The notes: generated from the sequence alone by a model not told the origin. Shown: positions 35,740-46,700, counted from the first letter of the stretch. The stretch is DNA of 64,000 nt from Kappaphycus alvarezii (GCA_002205965.3 NADL03000096.1:186001-250000), one strand, 5' to 3'. Numbers and translations: made by a program.

Positions 35740-37848
35740 ATGAATCGTATCACTTTGCGCTTTCTTCCTCGGATTCACGCCATGTCTTTTCACTCTGTCC
35801 TTCCGCGGGTAGCCTTTATTCCCGGACCCCCTGTGCACTCGTCTTTCGTGTCGGCCTTTTCCAGAAATACCCTTTCCGCACGCCCTCACCTCGCAATTTC
35901 TCATCGCCTTCACTTGTCTCCACATAGGTCCATTGCAGCTTCGGCAAAGGCCAAAATCTCCGTCAATGACAATGGTGTATTGGATGAAGTATCAGCCCCG
36001 AGAGAAGAATTTGGAGATGTCGGCTTTGAAGAGGCGAGTACGGAAGTACTTCAGGGTCTTGAATATGGGGTAGAGTTGCCATCTGTTGACACATTGGCAC
36101 CAAGCAATGGAAAGGACAAGAAGCAGTCGAGCGGAGATTCCTCCCTTCCACAAATCTCGAGCTTTCGAGTCTCTGACGAGACTGTAAAACGTCTGGCCGC
36201 AAACGGCATCACGCAAGCCACAGAAGTCCAAGCCGGGACATTTGATCTCGTATTCGACGGCTCTGACGTGATTGCAAAGTCGCGCACAGGGACCGGAAAG
36301 ACGCTGGCTTTTGCTCTGCCCATTCTGGAGAGATTGGCGGAGATTAAGAAACAGCGGGGTAGTGCCGCGAGGGGTATGGGTCCCGGTTGTATTGTCCTCG
36401 CGCCTACGAGGGAGCTAGCAAAGCAAGTGTCTAGAGAAATGGAGTATATCGGTCAAGGTCTTGGTCTGCATGTTGACTGCTTCTACGGTGGTGCCCCGTA
36501 CGGGCCGCAGGAACGTGCACTTCGGAAAGGACTGGATGTTGTGGTCGGCACACCTGGCCGCATTATGGATCACCTCAACAAAGGGACACTTCGTTTATCG
36601 GACGTTTCGTTTGCCGTGTTAGATGAAGCAGATGAGATGCTATCCATGGGTTTTTCTCAGGATGTTGAATACATCTTTGAAACGTTACCACCAGCGGATG
36701 AACGTCAGGTGATTCTGTTTTCGGCAACTGTACCGAGATGGGTGAAGAGGCTTGCATCGCAATTCCAAAAGAAGGACGTGGTAACATTTGACTCTGTGAC
36801 GACAGGGTCCATGGCATCAACGACAGTACGACACTGCGCGGTTCGCGTGCCGGAACGAGACGAGGCGCGGGCGGCATTACTGGCGGATGTGATTGCGGTT
36901 CACTCGAATACGGGGGAGAAAGGAGAGGGTGGGAAAGGAGCGAGCCGGGCGATTGTGTTTTGCCAGACGAAACGCGAGGCGGATGAACTGGCGACGTCTG
37001 GATCTCTGGACGGATGTGGTGCTGCGGTACTGCATGGTGATGTGTCTCAGCAGCAACGGGAGGTTACGCTAGCGATGTTTCGACAAGGTCGATTTCAGGT
37101 ACTGGTAGCGACGGATGTGGCGGCACGTGGTTTGGACATATCGGGTGTGGATGTTGTGGTGCAATACCGGGTGCCACGAGACTCGGAGAGTTATATTCAC
37201 CGTGCTGGGCGAACGGGGCGAGCCGGACGGTCGGGTACTGCGGTTGTGATGTACTCGGATCGGGAAGTGAGGGAGTTGAAATCGTTGGAGAGGGAGTGCC
37301 GTGTAAAGTTTGAATTTGAAGCTGCACCGGCACCGGAGGCTGCACTGGAAGCTGCTGTGGATGTTGCGATGGAAAATTTGGGGAGTGTGGATGAGCGAGT
37401 TGTGGAGCATTTGATGCCGCGTGCCAAGGAGCTTTTGGAGAAGAGTGGGGAGAGTGCGGAGCGTGAGTTGGCTGGGATATTGGCGATGGCGGCGAGGAGA
37501 GTGAGGATTGAGGACCGGAGTGTGCTGAGTGGAGAGGTTGGGATGCGAACTGTGGTTGTGAGTGCGGAGCGGGAGATATCTGCTGGGTTGGTATTGAGGT
37601 TTATATCGGATCTTGGCCGAACGGTGGAGGAGGAAATGCGGGTTGGGTTGATTCGGATGTGCCGTGATGGACGTGCGGTGGTGGATGTGACTTCTGGAGC
37701 TGCGAATGCGTTGGTGGAGGCGAGTCGGAGTTTGGGGGAGGATGCGGAGGTGAAGCTGAATTTTGCGATGGAGGTGCCTGCATTGCGAGATGATTGGGAG
37801 AGGGGAGGGAGGGGAAGGATGAGGGAGGGGGGTATGGGGAAGGGATAG
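35740..37848 (+). CDS. DEAD-box RNA helicase, plastid-type (RH3-like)
   Basis: ATP-dependent RNA helicase, 702 residues from the first ATG; the upstream in-frame codon at 35683 is GTG. The N-terminus (about 80 residues, Ser/Arg/His-rich, few acids) fits an organelle transit peptide. The helicase motifs are in order: Q motif (QATEVQAGTF), motif I SRTGTGKT (about 182-189), PTREL, TPGR, LDEADEML (about 294), SAT, VFCQTK, ATDVAARGLD and HRAGRTGRAG (about 486-495). A GUCT-like domain follows (about 590-690, with LIRMCRDGRAVVDV). RH3-type helicases act in plastid group II intron splicing and ribosome assembly and end in a Gly/Arg-rich tail. Here the frame stops after GGRGRMREGGMGKG, while an RGG tail ending ILSDDF continues in another frame to 38132, so a frame break or unrecognised intron (candidate donor GTATGG at 37832) lies near the 3' end. 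It is the first gene of the host island; a CAGTAC cluster lies upstream. Confidence 0.9.
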   Translation: MNRITLRFLPRIHAMSFHSVLPRVAFIPGPPVHSSFVSAFSRNTLSARPHLAISHRLHLSPHRSIAASAKAKISVNDNGVLDEVSAPREEFGDVGFEEASTEVLQGLEYGVELPSVDTLAPSNGKDKKQSSGDSSLPQISSFRVSDETVKRLAANGITQATEVQAGTFDLVFDGSDVIAKSRTGTGKTLAFALPILERLAEIKKQRGSAARGMGPGCIVLAPTRELAKQVSREMEYIGQGLGLHVDCFYGGAPYGPQERALRKGLDVVVGTPGRIMDHLNKGTLRLSDVSFAVLDEADEMLSMGFSQDVEYIFETLPPADERQVILFSATVPRWVKRLASQFQKKDVVTFDSVTTGSMASTTVRHCAVRVPERDEARAALLADVIAVHSNTGEKGEGGKGASRAIVFCQTKREADELATSGSLDGCGAAVLHGDVSQQQREVTLAMFRQGRFQVLVATDVAARGLDISGVDVVVQYRVPRDSESYIHRAGRTGRAGRSGTAVVMYSDREVRELKSLERECRVKFEFEAAPAPEAALEAAVDVAMENLGSVDERVVEHLMPRAKELLEKSGESAERELAGILAMAARRVRIEDRSVLSGEVGMRTVVVSAEREISAGLVLRFISDLGRTVEEEMRVGLIRMCRDGRAVVDVTSGAANALVEASRSLGEDAEVKLNFAMEVPALRDDWERGGRGRMREGGMGKG

Positions 37849-37849
37849 G

Positions 37850-38132
37850 GATAGGGTCGGGATGGAGATGGAGAGGAGTTTGGAGATGGGGTCGGAGGGG
37901 TGGGGGTGGGAGGTATGATGGGCGTGGACGGTTTGATCGGGAGCGGGGTAGGGGTAGGGGTAGGGATAGGGATAGGGGACGGGAGGGTTGGAGGGGACGG
38001 GAGGACTTTGGGGGCGGTGGATATGGGGGGCGGCGTGGTGGAGATGGGTATGGAAGGCGGGATGGGAGAAATGGTGGGGGGTATGGTGGGCGGGATCGGA
38101 GAGGAGCGGAGATTTTGAGTGATGATTTTTAA
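37850..38132 (+). other. Displaced Gly/Arg-rich tail of the RH3-like helicase
   Basis: In the frame one base off from the helicase body, the sequence reads RYDGRGRFDRERGRGRGRDR, then REDFGGGGYGGRRGGDGYGR and ends RRGAEILSDDF before TAA at 38130-38132. RGG tails with a final acidic-aromatic motif are typical of this helicase group and bind RNA. The DNA here is highly G-rich with (TAGGG/ATAGGG)n-like repeats at about 37945-37979, where single-base slips are easy. Confidence 0.65.
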
Positions 38133-38595
38133 GGTGAAGCAAGTGTGGTTTGGTTGGTTTGATTTGAAATTGTGTTTTGTTTTGTTGTTTGTGTTTTTGA
38201 TTTTTGAGTTTAAATGTTTGTGGCTTTTGGCCATTTGGTATGTGCATTACAGTAGAGTATAGTGAGAGGACTGTAAGCAGTGTGAATGAGCGGGTCGGCG
38301 GTGGAAGCGTGTGGCCCTGGCCCTTTGAGCGGTATACATATTTCTGGCACAATGAACAGGTGGAATGTCAACGGGCGGCAGGCGGTTGGTCGGTTGGATT
38401 TCATTCAATTGTTGATCCGTTCCGGTCCGGTCCATATGGACCCTTCTGGAACCATTCGGGTGCAATGGGGCCTGTGCATTGTCAGTATCTGCAGATATGA
38501 CCCACGGCGGTGCAGCTAGTAATCATACCAGGGTCCACTGTCTCGTGTTGGTGTGAGCGACCCGATCGGGACAGAATACGCTGGCGCCGGAGCAC

Positions 38596-38604
38596 TATAA
38601 AAAG
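38596..38604 (+). promoter_or_regulatory. TATA-like box upstream of NC2-alpha
   Basis: TATAAAAAG, about 333 bases before the NC2-alpha ATG, in a region between two plus-strand genes. It is followed by the GTACCGTACCGTACTG word at about 38707-38722 and the CGAC microsatellite. No transcript data, so the use of this box is inference. Confidence 0.4.
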
Positions 38605-38819
38605 ACCGCGCACCATCCCAAGCACCAAAGCAGCAGAGAAGGAGAGAGAGTTGTCAAGTTTTCTACACTGGGCAAGTGGGCACATTCGCCGCCGGTCAGG
38701 CATTGTGTACCGTACCGTACTGCTTCACGCCTTGTCTTCATCGCAGCTACTGTCACGGCTACTGTAATTTTCGCCTTGTTTCATCACCATTGCTCTACCC
38801 GCGCGCCACATCCTATCTA

Positions 38820-38853
38820 CCGACCGACCGACCGACCGACCGACCGACCGACC
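38820..38853. repeat. (CGAC)n microsatellite in the NC2-alpha leader
   Basis: About eight perfect tandem copies of CGAC, followed by a short CCTAC run, roughly 85 bases before the ATG at 38937. It probably lies in the 5' untranslated region. Confidence 0.9.
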
Positions 38854-38936
38854 CTACCCTACCCCATCATCAACACGAACACTGTTGCAGAAGAAGAAGC
38901 GTGGCTGTGATACTCGGCAGTATACAGGCTATAGGC

Positions 38937-39404
38937 ATGGGGCGTCGTAAAGGGTCGTCCGCGTTTCCCGTGGCACGCATCAAAAAGATGATGCAAGCGG
39001 ATGATGACGTGGGAAAGATAGCCACGGTAACACCCGTGTTAGTGGCAAAGGCACTGGAGTGTATGATGGAGCATGTGTTGACGGAGGCTGCTGGGGTGGC
39101 ACGTCAACGACATACACGCACGGTAACGCCGCAGCATTTACGGGTATGCGTGGATGGGAATGAGGCGTTTGATTTTTTGAGGCCGACGTTGGAGCATGTC
39201 AAGGTGTTGGAGGAGGGGAGTGGGGGGGTCGGAAGAGGGGGCGGTCACCGGGGGGGGGGTGGTGTGAATTTGGGCGGTTCGAGTGGGGGAAGAGGGACGA
39301 TCGGAGGGGAGGCGGAGGTTGGGGGGGATCGGGGGGGGAGGTTGCGATGGGGGAGGGGTGCCGGTTACGTCGGGGGTTGCTGCGTTGGCGGTGACGGTTG
39401 GTGA
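38937..39404 (+). CDS. DRAP1: NC2-alpha (DRAP1), TBP-binding transcription repressor subunit
   Basis: 155 residues from ATG 38937 to the stop at 39402-39404. Residues 8-90 form a histone fold of the NC2-alpha/DPB3 type: FPVARIKKMMQADDDVGKIA, then VTPVLVAKALECMMEHVLTE and RTVTPQHLRVCVDGNEAFDF. In other eukaryotes NC2-alpha pairs with NC2-beta and clamps TBP on promoter DNA, blocking TFIIB and modulating transcription. An upstream in-frame extension to 38676 exists, but its content (repeated DRPT from the microsatellite) is not protein-like and the MGRRKG start fits the family. The C-terminus is Gly-rich and ends abnormally. An acidic stretch in the next frame (39.4-39.49 kb) suggests a frame break in the G-runs at 39.32-39.34 kb. 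Confidence 0.88.
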   Translation: MGRRKGSSAFPVARIKKMMQADDDVGKIATVTPVLVAKALECMMEHVLTEAAGVARQRHTRTVTPQHLRVCVDGNEAFDFLRPTLEHVKVLEEGSGGVGRGGGHRGGGGVNLGGSSGGRGTIGGEAEVGGDRGGRLRWGRGAGYVGGCCVGGDGW

Positions 39405-39564
39405 TGCTGGTGGTGGTGGTGTGGGTGAGGGTGGGGATGAGGATGAGGATGATTATGATGATGAGGATGAGGATGAGGATGGACAGGAAGGGGGTGGTGG
39501 GGGGGGTGGCGGAAAGGTGAATGAGGCGAGCGACCGTGTTTCGGTGCATGCCTTGTTGTCGTGA
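39332..39564 (+). other. Displaced acidic tail of NC2-alpha
   Basis: One base out of frame with the NC2-alpha body, the DNA encodes GGDEDEDDYDDEDEDEDGQE followed by a Gly run and KVNEASDRVSVHALLS before TGA at 39562-39564. A long acidic, low-complexity C-terminus is plausible for an NC2-alpha protein. The (GAT/GAG)n repeat is itself slippage-prone. Whether it is used depends on the real sequence of the G-runs near 39.32-39.34 kb. Confidence 0.5.
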
Positions 39565-39849
39565 GTTTTGGGGAGGGAGGGTGGTGGCATTTCTTGTGGT
39601 GGTTGCTCGTTTTGTTTTGTAAATAGTATGCCCTCGACGCACAAAGTGGTGTTGTCGAGCGTTTTGTGTTTTGACTTTTACGTCTTGAAGAAGGGAGAGG
39701 GGGGAGGAGTTGGAAGGCGGCAAGTCTGCCGTAATGTCGTTGCGCAATCTCTCGACATCTCTTCTGTAAGCCTTGGCAAGGACTTCTCGGTTTCCCTGCC
39801 TAGACTGACTCTGGAAAACAGTCGCTCCACGGCTGCAGTTGACACTTTG

Positions 39850-39887
39850 CACAGTACAGTACAGTACAGTACATGTACTGTACAGTA
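39850..39887. repeat. CAGTAC repeat cluster with palindromic centre
   Basis: A run of four CAGTA words, a GTACATGTAC centre, then GTACTGTACAG. It lies about 180-220 bases before the ATG at 40069 and after the NC2-alpha coding end. Confidence 0.75.
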
Positions 39888-40068
39888 GGGCGCTGCATTG
39901 CAGTGCTCCCCCAGCTCAGCCCATCGTCGCTTGGCTTCGCTGACGATCCCCATCCAGTCCGCCACATCACCAGCCCGTTCCGTCCTCTCCCAGCCCTCGC
40001 CGACCACTCACACTGCTCATCCCCAACCCTCTTCTCCCCTCTAGTTCCCCTCCCCGCACACCTCTACC

Positions 40069-40446
40069 ATGGGTGCCGACGGTCGATTCCCATACCCCAA
40101 GCAAGTCTGGTCTCCCGCCGGCGGCTGGTGGCCCTATCCAAGAAAATGGCGATCCAATACCGCCATTGCAATTGCCATAACTGCCGCACTTTGCGTTCCC
40201 GTCTTTATCGTTTCTGAGAAGCGGTCCGTACGTTTTCCACAATGCCTACCCCGTCATGCTTCCTGTGACGCTCTATGCACACAAACACAAATCTCCCACC
40301 ACCCCTTTTGTGCTTGCTTTGCTGACTCTGTGTTTTCTTGCACATCCGTTTTGACCCGATCCATCTTTCTGAATCGCTAGAAGTGTTACGGCGAGCCGAA
40401 AGCCCGTATTCCCTGGCGACCAAATATCAAAGTCGAGAAAGAATAG
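40069..40446 (+). CDS. Small one-helix membrane protein with one intron (exons 40069-40227 and 40381-40446)
   Basis: Exon 1 (53 codons) starts MGADGRFPYPKQVWSPAGGW and contains one hydrophobic helix (AIAIAITAALCVPVFIV, about residues 32-48). The frame then reads SEKRS directly into a GTACGT donor at 40228. An AG acceptor at 40379-40380 leads to exon 2, which reads KCYGEPKARIPWRPNIKVEKE and TAG. The product is about 74 residues. The intron is about 153 bases, with GCTGAC at 40321-40326 as a possible branch site. Without splicing the frame runs on into unlike sequence (312 bases in all). The PYPKxVWSPxGGW start followed by one helix resembles small mitochondrial inner-membrane accessory proteins in other eukaryotes, perhaps of respiratory complex I, but I cannot name it with confidence. 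Orientation and spacing follow NC2-alpha. Confidence 0.65.
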
Positions 40447-40692
40447 CCTTTGTGTCCTCTGTCAAGAGCCCAATCTACTTGATACGTCCACTGCCAACAA
40501 TAAACCTACCACGCTTCCCTACGTCGCAACGCTCTCATCGACACGATACCCCTCTTGTCATCTCCAACGCTCTCTACGCCTCTGCATTTTAGCACACATC
40601 ACATCCACTCTCCCAAGTCTTTCTATCTAGTCTTCAACCTCTAGCCAAACCATTTTGCACACTAGACGGACAAACACATCTGCTGCTTGTCT
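40447..40692. other. Short convergent intergenic region
   Basis: Between the convergent small membrane-protein and fumarase genes. No further coding sequence seen; it presumably holds both 3' untranslated regions. Confidence 0.6.
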
Positions 40693-42177
40693 CTACTTGG
40701 GGCTAATCATTTCCCTAGGCACAACCACCTCATCAAACTCTGCACCCGTCAAGTATCCCAACCCCATCGCCGCCTCCTTCAAGCTCAAACCCTCCGCATG
40801 CGCCTTTTTCGCAATCATCGCCGCCTTGTCATATCCAATGCGGCTATTCAACGCCGTCACAAGCATCAAACTCTCATTCACCAACTTGTCCACCCTCTCC
40901 TCATTCACCTCCAACCCCCTGATACACTTTTCTTCAAACGACCTTGCCGCATCCCCCAACAAACCCACACTATGCAACACATTGAAAATCATCATCGGTT
41001 TAAACACATTCAATTCAAAATGCCCCTGACATCCCCCCACACTCACCGCCACATGGTTCCCCATCACTTGGGCACACGCCATGGTCACCGCTTCACATTG
41101 CGTCGGATTCACTTTCCCCGGCATAATCGAGCTCCCGGGTTCATTCGGCGGCAACATCAATTCCCCCAGCCCACACCTCGGTCCGCTTCCTAGCATTCGA
41201 ATATCATTTGCAATCTTCATCAACCCCACAGCAACCCCATTCAACGCCCCGCTGGTCCCGACCACCGCATCATGCGCCGCCAGCGCCTCAAACTTGTTCT
41301 CCGCGCTCACAAACGGCAATCCTGTCAATTCGGCCACTTTCCCCGCTACACCCTCGGCAAACCCGATCGGAGCATTCAAACCAGTTCCCACCGCCGTCCC
41401 CCCGATAGCCAATTCATAAACATCTGCCAGTGATGCCTCTACACGGCGAACGCCTTGCCGTAATTGACGTACATAGCCCGAAAACTCTTGGCCTATGGTG
41501 AGCGGGGTGGCGTCCATAAAATGGGTGCGACCAATTTTGACAATGTCTTGATACTCGTGCATCTTGGCTTCAAACGAGTCTGCCAGCAGGTTGAGTGAGG
41601 GGATGAGGCGGTCGTTGATCTCCCTGGCCAGAGCGATGTGCATTGCGGTAGGAAATGTGTCATTGGAGCTCTGACTTTTATTGACGTGGTCATTGGGATG
41701 CACGGGATCCTTGGTTCCAATTTCACCGCCAAGAATCTCAATGGCGCGGTTGGCGACCACCTCATTGACATTCATATTACTCTGGGTTCCGCTACCCGTC
41801 TGCCAAACGACAAGTGGAAAGTGATCGTCCAGTTTGCCACTGGCCACCTCGGCGGCGGCTTTTTCGATCGCATCGGCGACATTTTCGGACAATCCATGAC
41901 GGCGATTGATGCTTGCAGTCGCTTGTTTCAATACACCAAAGGCATGAATGACAGGTAAGGGCATGCGATCCGTGGATCGACATATGTCAAAATTCTGAAT
42001 TGAACGCTGAGTCTGGGCACCCCAGTATCGATCGGATGGGACGGAGACTTTGCCCATGGTGTCTTGTTCGATACGCGTGGCAGACATTGCTGGTCGAGAA
42101 GTGTGAAGCCAGCGGGGCGATTGGAAAAGCTTGTAAAGACGGGGTGGTGGAAGGGCAAAGGTTGGGAAACGGATCAT
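40693..42177 (-). CDS. FUM1: Fumarate hydratase (class II), mitochondrial
   Basis: Reversible hydration of fumarate to L-malate in the TCA cycle; class II is an iron-independent homotetramer. 494 residues from ATG 42177. An in-frame TTG further upstream (42246) is not a credible start. The first 40 residues are basic with LHTSRP, a good mitochondrial presequence, and mature protein starts near [14 protein letters not shown]. Diagnostic blocks are [46 protein letters not shown] and the signature [13 protein letters not shown]. The C-terminal part matches the family ([10 protein letters not shown]). Length is normal for a mitochondrial form. A CAGTAC/GTACTG cluster lies 164-200 bases upstream. 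No frame breaks or introns. Confidence 0.95.
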   Translation of the reverse strand: MIRFPTFALPPPRLYKLFQSPRWLHTSRPAMSATRIEQDTMGKVSVPSDRYWGAQTQRSIQNFDICRSTDRMPLPVIHAFGVLKQATASINRRHGLSENVADAIEKAAAEVASGKLDDHFPLVVWQTGSGTQSNMNVNEVVANRAIEILGGEIGTKDPVHPNDHVNKSQSSNDTFPTAMHIALAREINDRLIPSLNLLADSFEAKMHEYQDIVKIGRTHFMDATPLTIGQEFSGYVRQLRQGVRRVEASLADVYELAIGGTAVGTGLNAPIGFAEGVAGKVAELTGLPFVSAENKFEALAAHDAVVGTSGALNGVAVGLMKIANDIRMLGSGPRCGLGELMLPPNEPGSSIMPGKVNPTQCEAVTMACAQVMGNHVAVSVGGCQGHFELNVFKPMMIFNVLHSVGLLGDAARSFEEKCIRGLEVNEERVDKLVNESLMLVTALNSRIGYDKAAMIAKKAHAEGLSLKEAAMGLGYLTGAEFDEVVVPREMISPK

Positions 42178-42340
42178 AGTGTATTTTGAGGTAGTACCGA
42201 GGAGGAGAAGAATGAACCTCAGATGTTGTCTACTGAGGTGCCCCAATGGCGATCGATGAAGGTCTTAACATGCTTTGTTTGGCGCATCGACGATGGGAAA
42301 TTTCAATTTGGGCACGTTGCGTTGGTTAGCTTCCCGTTCT

Positions 42341-42376
42341 ACACTGTACAGTACCTTGCTGTACTGTACTGTACTG
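42341..42376. repeat. CAGTAC/GTACTG repeat cluster upstream of fumarase
   Basis: ACTGTACAGTACCTTGCTG followed by GTACTGTACTGTACTG. It is about 164-200 bases upstream of the fumarase ATG on the minus strand. Confidence 0.75.
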
Positions 42377-43791
42377 CACCCGCCGTCTGATGCAGCTAAA
42401 CCCAGCTCCACGACGTCACCGCAGCATCGCCTCTCCAGGAGACCTCTATATCCACAACAACACGCAACGTGCGAGCCGTGTTGTCGTCTTCTATTGCAAT
42501 GTCGATTCACGCACGTGACTCACGTGGAACATTCGGTTAGTTTTTAGCCGTATAGTCAGACCTGCAGTGTACACAATTGATACACATTGCAGAAAAGTGT
42601 CCAAGTTGCCAATGCCACAGAAAAGCAAAAGAAGAGGAACCTAGCCTCGGAAATAGCAGCCATTCCTGGCGAGCCACGCCCGGCACATTCGAGCCTAGGA
42701 TGGACCTTTGTGCCACTAGCTCTCGACTCGTCACCATCCCGCACATCGCACTAGCCGCGTGGATACAACCGACCACATCTTCCATACATGAAAATAACTT
42801 AAAAATTCCCCCCCCCCCATCTCACAACTCCATATCCAACTTCATAGGCAGCTACGATACGCGGCAGCGGTCGCGCCTCGCAGCGGATGCTCGACAGGGG
42901 TGACAACTACCCCGTATCAACGGCTTGGCTACGCAATTTGGCCAACTTGTGCCGCGTCTTGAATCCCTCGATTCCCGCAACACGCACCCAGTTCACTCAC
43001 CCGATGCAATACTTTATTTTTCGTCGTCACTTTGCAGCGTTGTACATTCACACGTCAGAGATGAAACAAAAAAAGATATCCACCAAGCTTGCATAACACA
43101 CGTTTGGCAAAACTTCTCAACTCCCATCTGCCTTTAAACCACCTTGCCGAGTCGAAATGCTCGACCGACACTGCAAGGCAAAGCAATTTACCCTTGAAAA
43201 CAAAACACACAGGGTTGTCACACGACAGCTTTGCTTCGAGTAGCTGCTGGTTTTTTACCCAGCAGCTACAAGTAGATGCCACTGCTCACTTTGTGCATTC
43301 AACCATACAGCCTGAGGATTCACTCGATCCGGAGAGGTGATGAAGACAACATCTCTTTACAAATGAATCATTCATCCTCACTTATCTACAGATCACCATC
43401 ACCATGATGCACTTTTAGGGTATCACTCTCATCCCATGCCTTACCAAGCGGTGGGGAATTGCAAGCTGGAGCCACCCTTGCAGTACCACTTCCTCCAGCC
43501 TTTCTGGCAGCGATCCATCAACGCATCAGCGTCCACAACTGCCCGCCATCACCTGCACCAAACCTCGATACCACTCCCGAGCCAAGACGCCTCAAACCCA
43601 GAGCGGCTCAGCAATCGACTTGTCTCCGACATGTGACCCCCAGGATTTGGAAGAAAACAATGCAGAGAACACCTGGGACACTCTCATTTACTGTCTGCGT
43701 CTTCCTAACCTATCAATTGCACCTCTACTGTTGCACGGACCGCTACGCAGTTCACACCAATCTCATTCCACGCAACTTGTGCAACTGCAAC
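42377..43791. other. Intergenic region with no supported gene
   Basis: Overlapping frames of 60-160 codons on both strands show no family features, and Kozak and splice signals are not convincing. There is a C-run at about 42808-42818. The segment holds the fumarase promoter and the 3' end of the next minus-strand gene. Confidence 0.5.
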
Positions 43792-46700
43792 CTAGTTCCA
43801 TGTGCAAACCCGTTCTTCCGAGAACCCCCTTTCAGCGTAGCTTCTTACCAGCTCATTCAGCTTGGGCAACCGTTCCTTCAAGCACATCGCCATCGCAACG
43901 AGTCTATCGAAATGAATGTTGGAGCTCAGCTCCTTTGACGCGACATCAGTACTTTGGTATTGATAGTAGCTCAGCCAAAAGTTGATCAGCTTGACAAAGT
44001 TTTCAAACACTTCAACAGGCTGCAGGGAACGCAGGCTCTGACGGGTGTCCCCATTCGCTTTCATTGATTCCAGAACCATTTCCACCGTTTCGGACAAGAA
44101 CATGTCTAGACACTCCTCAGTACCGCACGACGTCACTAGAAGAATCAGCGCCGTATTCACGCAGCAGATGTTCTCAAAGTTTAGATCTTCCACTCTTACG
44201 CTGACAAGCAAATCGTGGAGAAGACGAACTCTAAATGTCTCTAGAAAGTCCCATAGTAAACAGCCCTCGAAATCGTACGGAACCGTAGTCTCTCCATTGA
44301 TGCTGGCGGCGTAATCTTCGCAGCGAAACTTCTCTAGTGAAATTAAAAGCGATCGTATGAAAACATTCGAGTCGACGAGCCGGTCTGACACAGCCTTAAG
44401 AAGGTTAGGGAGCAGTGTCGGGTCCCGTCGAAACATTTCGTTCATCACATTGAACAGTGACCTGTTCCACTTGACCAATTGGCCGAGAAGGTCGAAACTC
44501 GTTTGGCGAAACTGATTCCACTGGCCTGGCACTTTTGTGCTTTCTGACAATTCGTAAAGCAAGTGCACCAGTAATCCTTCTTCGGCGATCAAGCTCTTTT
44601 GTGTAGAACTTGCCCAACGCAAGTAGCTCTCTATGCAGCCTGACAGTAAGTGTCGCCGTGTGCTATCCTGACTGAGTCGGCCATGGTTTTTAGTCAGGAT
44701 TTTGGTAACTTTGCAGAGGAGTCCTCTGCTCTGAACGTCACGAGTACCCAGATCTCTCCCTTCTTTCATCGAAGATGATGTGGCTTTTCGAACCAAAAGG
44801 CTCCAATCCTTCGAAGTACGGGGGTTCGATCGAGGACTGATCCTCGACCGCTGCTCGCTGGCTCGGCGGGTGTCACAAGGCAACGAAAGCGATATCGAAG
44901 ACATAACTTGAGAGTGAGAATCGCCCGCGAGGCGTTTCATCCCGCTTTGCTTGATGTCCATGAGATCTGATCCATCGTCAATCGGGCTCGAGCTGAGGGA
45001 GAGCGAATTTATGCCAAAGGTAGCGACCTCCGGGGAAGACGTGAGGGATGCCGGTGAAGAAAGCACTGTGCTCTCTAAATCTGTGTCCATGCATGTCTCG
45101 ATAGCCCTTAGTCGATCTATTTCTCTGTCAGAGAACAGCAAGTTTAGTCTACCACCCTCCAAGTCTAACCCATCGCACATGTAATGAAGGAGCCGAATGT
45201 AGTGAAGTTTGAGCGACTCTTCTGTTTTAGTTTCCCGTGCAGATTCTGTCCAGTCTAGGGCATCGCAGAATCTGCTAAGCACGGGGAAAATTCCACTTCC
45301 TATCAGCAGTTCTTGCACATCAGACTTGCGTCGCCCGATCAGCATAGAGTAGAGGACGAACAGGACTTCGACTTGATGGGATGACATGAGCATCCCATTA
45401 ATCGATAGTTCTGAGCACATACTTTCCTCATCGTCAGCCGAGGGATCACTCCCTGGCTGACCTCTTAACCCGTGTGTCTCGATACCACTGGCGCTTTGCT
45501 GCGCAGAATTCGCAGGGGCCCCATCTGCATCTATCTGTTCACCGTTTTCGTTTTCGCCTTGTGTCCCCTCCGCATTGTCGACTAGGAAGCTCGTAACCGC
45601 TGACAAGTCGATGAAGCCGTGGGTTTCACCGGGGGCCAAACGGATGTCAACGCCAAACGTTCCGAGCATTGAACGCCGTCTTTTCTCTCTAAAGACTTGG
45701 TCGTCCCAGGAGCCTCTTGCATGCTCTCTCTCAACTTTTGAAATGCGCTTATCTAACACGTCCCAGCACTGTGTCCCCGCCAGCTCGGCATCCTTTGTAT
45801 CCATCCCAGTTAGTTTCCTAAACACCATGTACAATACCCGCCTCCTAACTTGGTCCTCATCCGGTAGGGAAGCTCCTCCGCTGACACCTCCAACCTCCCC
45901 ACCATGATTACCGGTTGATTGGGCCTGCATACCAGCCTGCGCTCCTTGTCCCGCCCCGTTAGGATCGGCAATATTGCCAGTGGCTGGAAACCCAGGCATG
46001 CCATATTCAGTGTTGGATGGTTCTTCCCCAGTCGGGAGCGGCTGAACATCCATGACAACCTGCATATCGGCGTGAAATCCAAACTCTGGGGGCCCGTTCC
46101 CTGGATGCGCAACCCCATCTCCGTTTGGAGAGTTGTCCCCAAACACTACATCTGCACTCGGATCCCCCTGAATAGCTACCAAAGTAGCACGCAAAGGGGC
46201 GGGCTGCGGCGGGGCTTCCTGGATAATATCGGCCGCATCAAAGTTGAGAGTAAAAGCGCCGCTCCGAATAGCATGATCGACAAGTAGGAGCTCATCCCTG
46301 GGACCCGGCGGAACAGCTATAAGCTTGACGAGTTTTTGAAAGAGACCAGGAATAGCCAGCAAAACGGCGTGGTTGCGATCGCGCAGAGCGTGATCTGCGG
46401 CTTTGACATAGCTCCTACGAGCGCGGAGTTGGTCTGCAGCCGGTTCAATGCGCTGCCAGTCGTTTGAAGGAACGTGTGAGGGGAGGGAGCAGGCGCCGGT
46501 GCAATGATCGCCGCCACAGAGAGGAATATCTCGTTCATCGACGAGCGGCGCGAGGACGCGACAGAAGAGGCCGAGTTGGAATGGGGTGAGGACATCGATG
46601 ATGGCCGGGAGGGAGGGAATGGTGGAGAGGTCAAAGGCACGGCGGATGGGGGGCGAGTGAAGGGTTTCCTCCATGAGGGCGAGGGAAAGCTCGACGGCAT

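Noticed and set aside
37069-38352. Long minus-strand open frames of 345 and 427 codons opposite the RH3-like helicase
   Set aside because: Pro/Ser/His-rich shadow frames opposite a strongly conserved helicase with G-rich coding sequence; no family features.
38676-38936. NC2-alpha upstream extension with DRPT repeats
   Set aside because: Created by translation of the CGAC microsatellite; the family start is MGRRKG.
42178-42246. Upstream extension of fumarase by 23 residues
   Set aside because: It starts at a TTG codon and reads through the likely 5' leader; the ATG at 42177 gives a better mitochondrial presequence.
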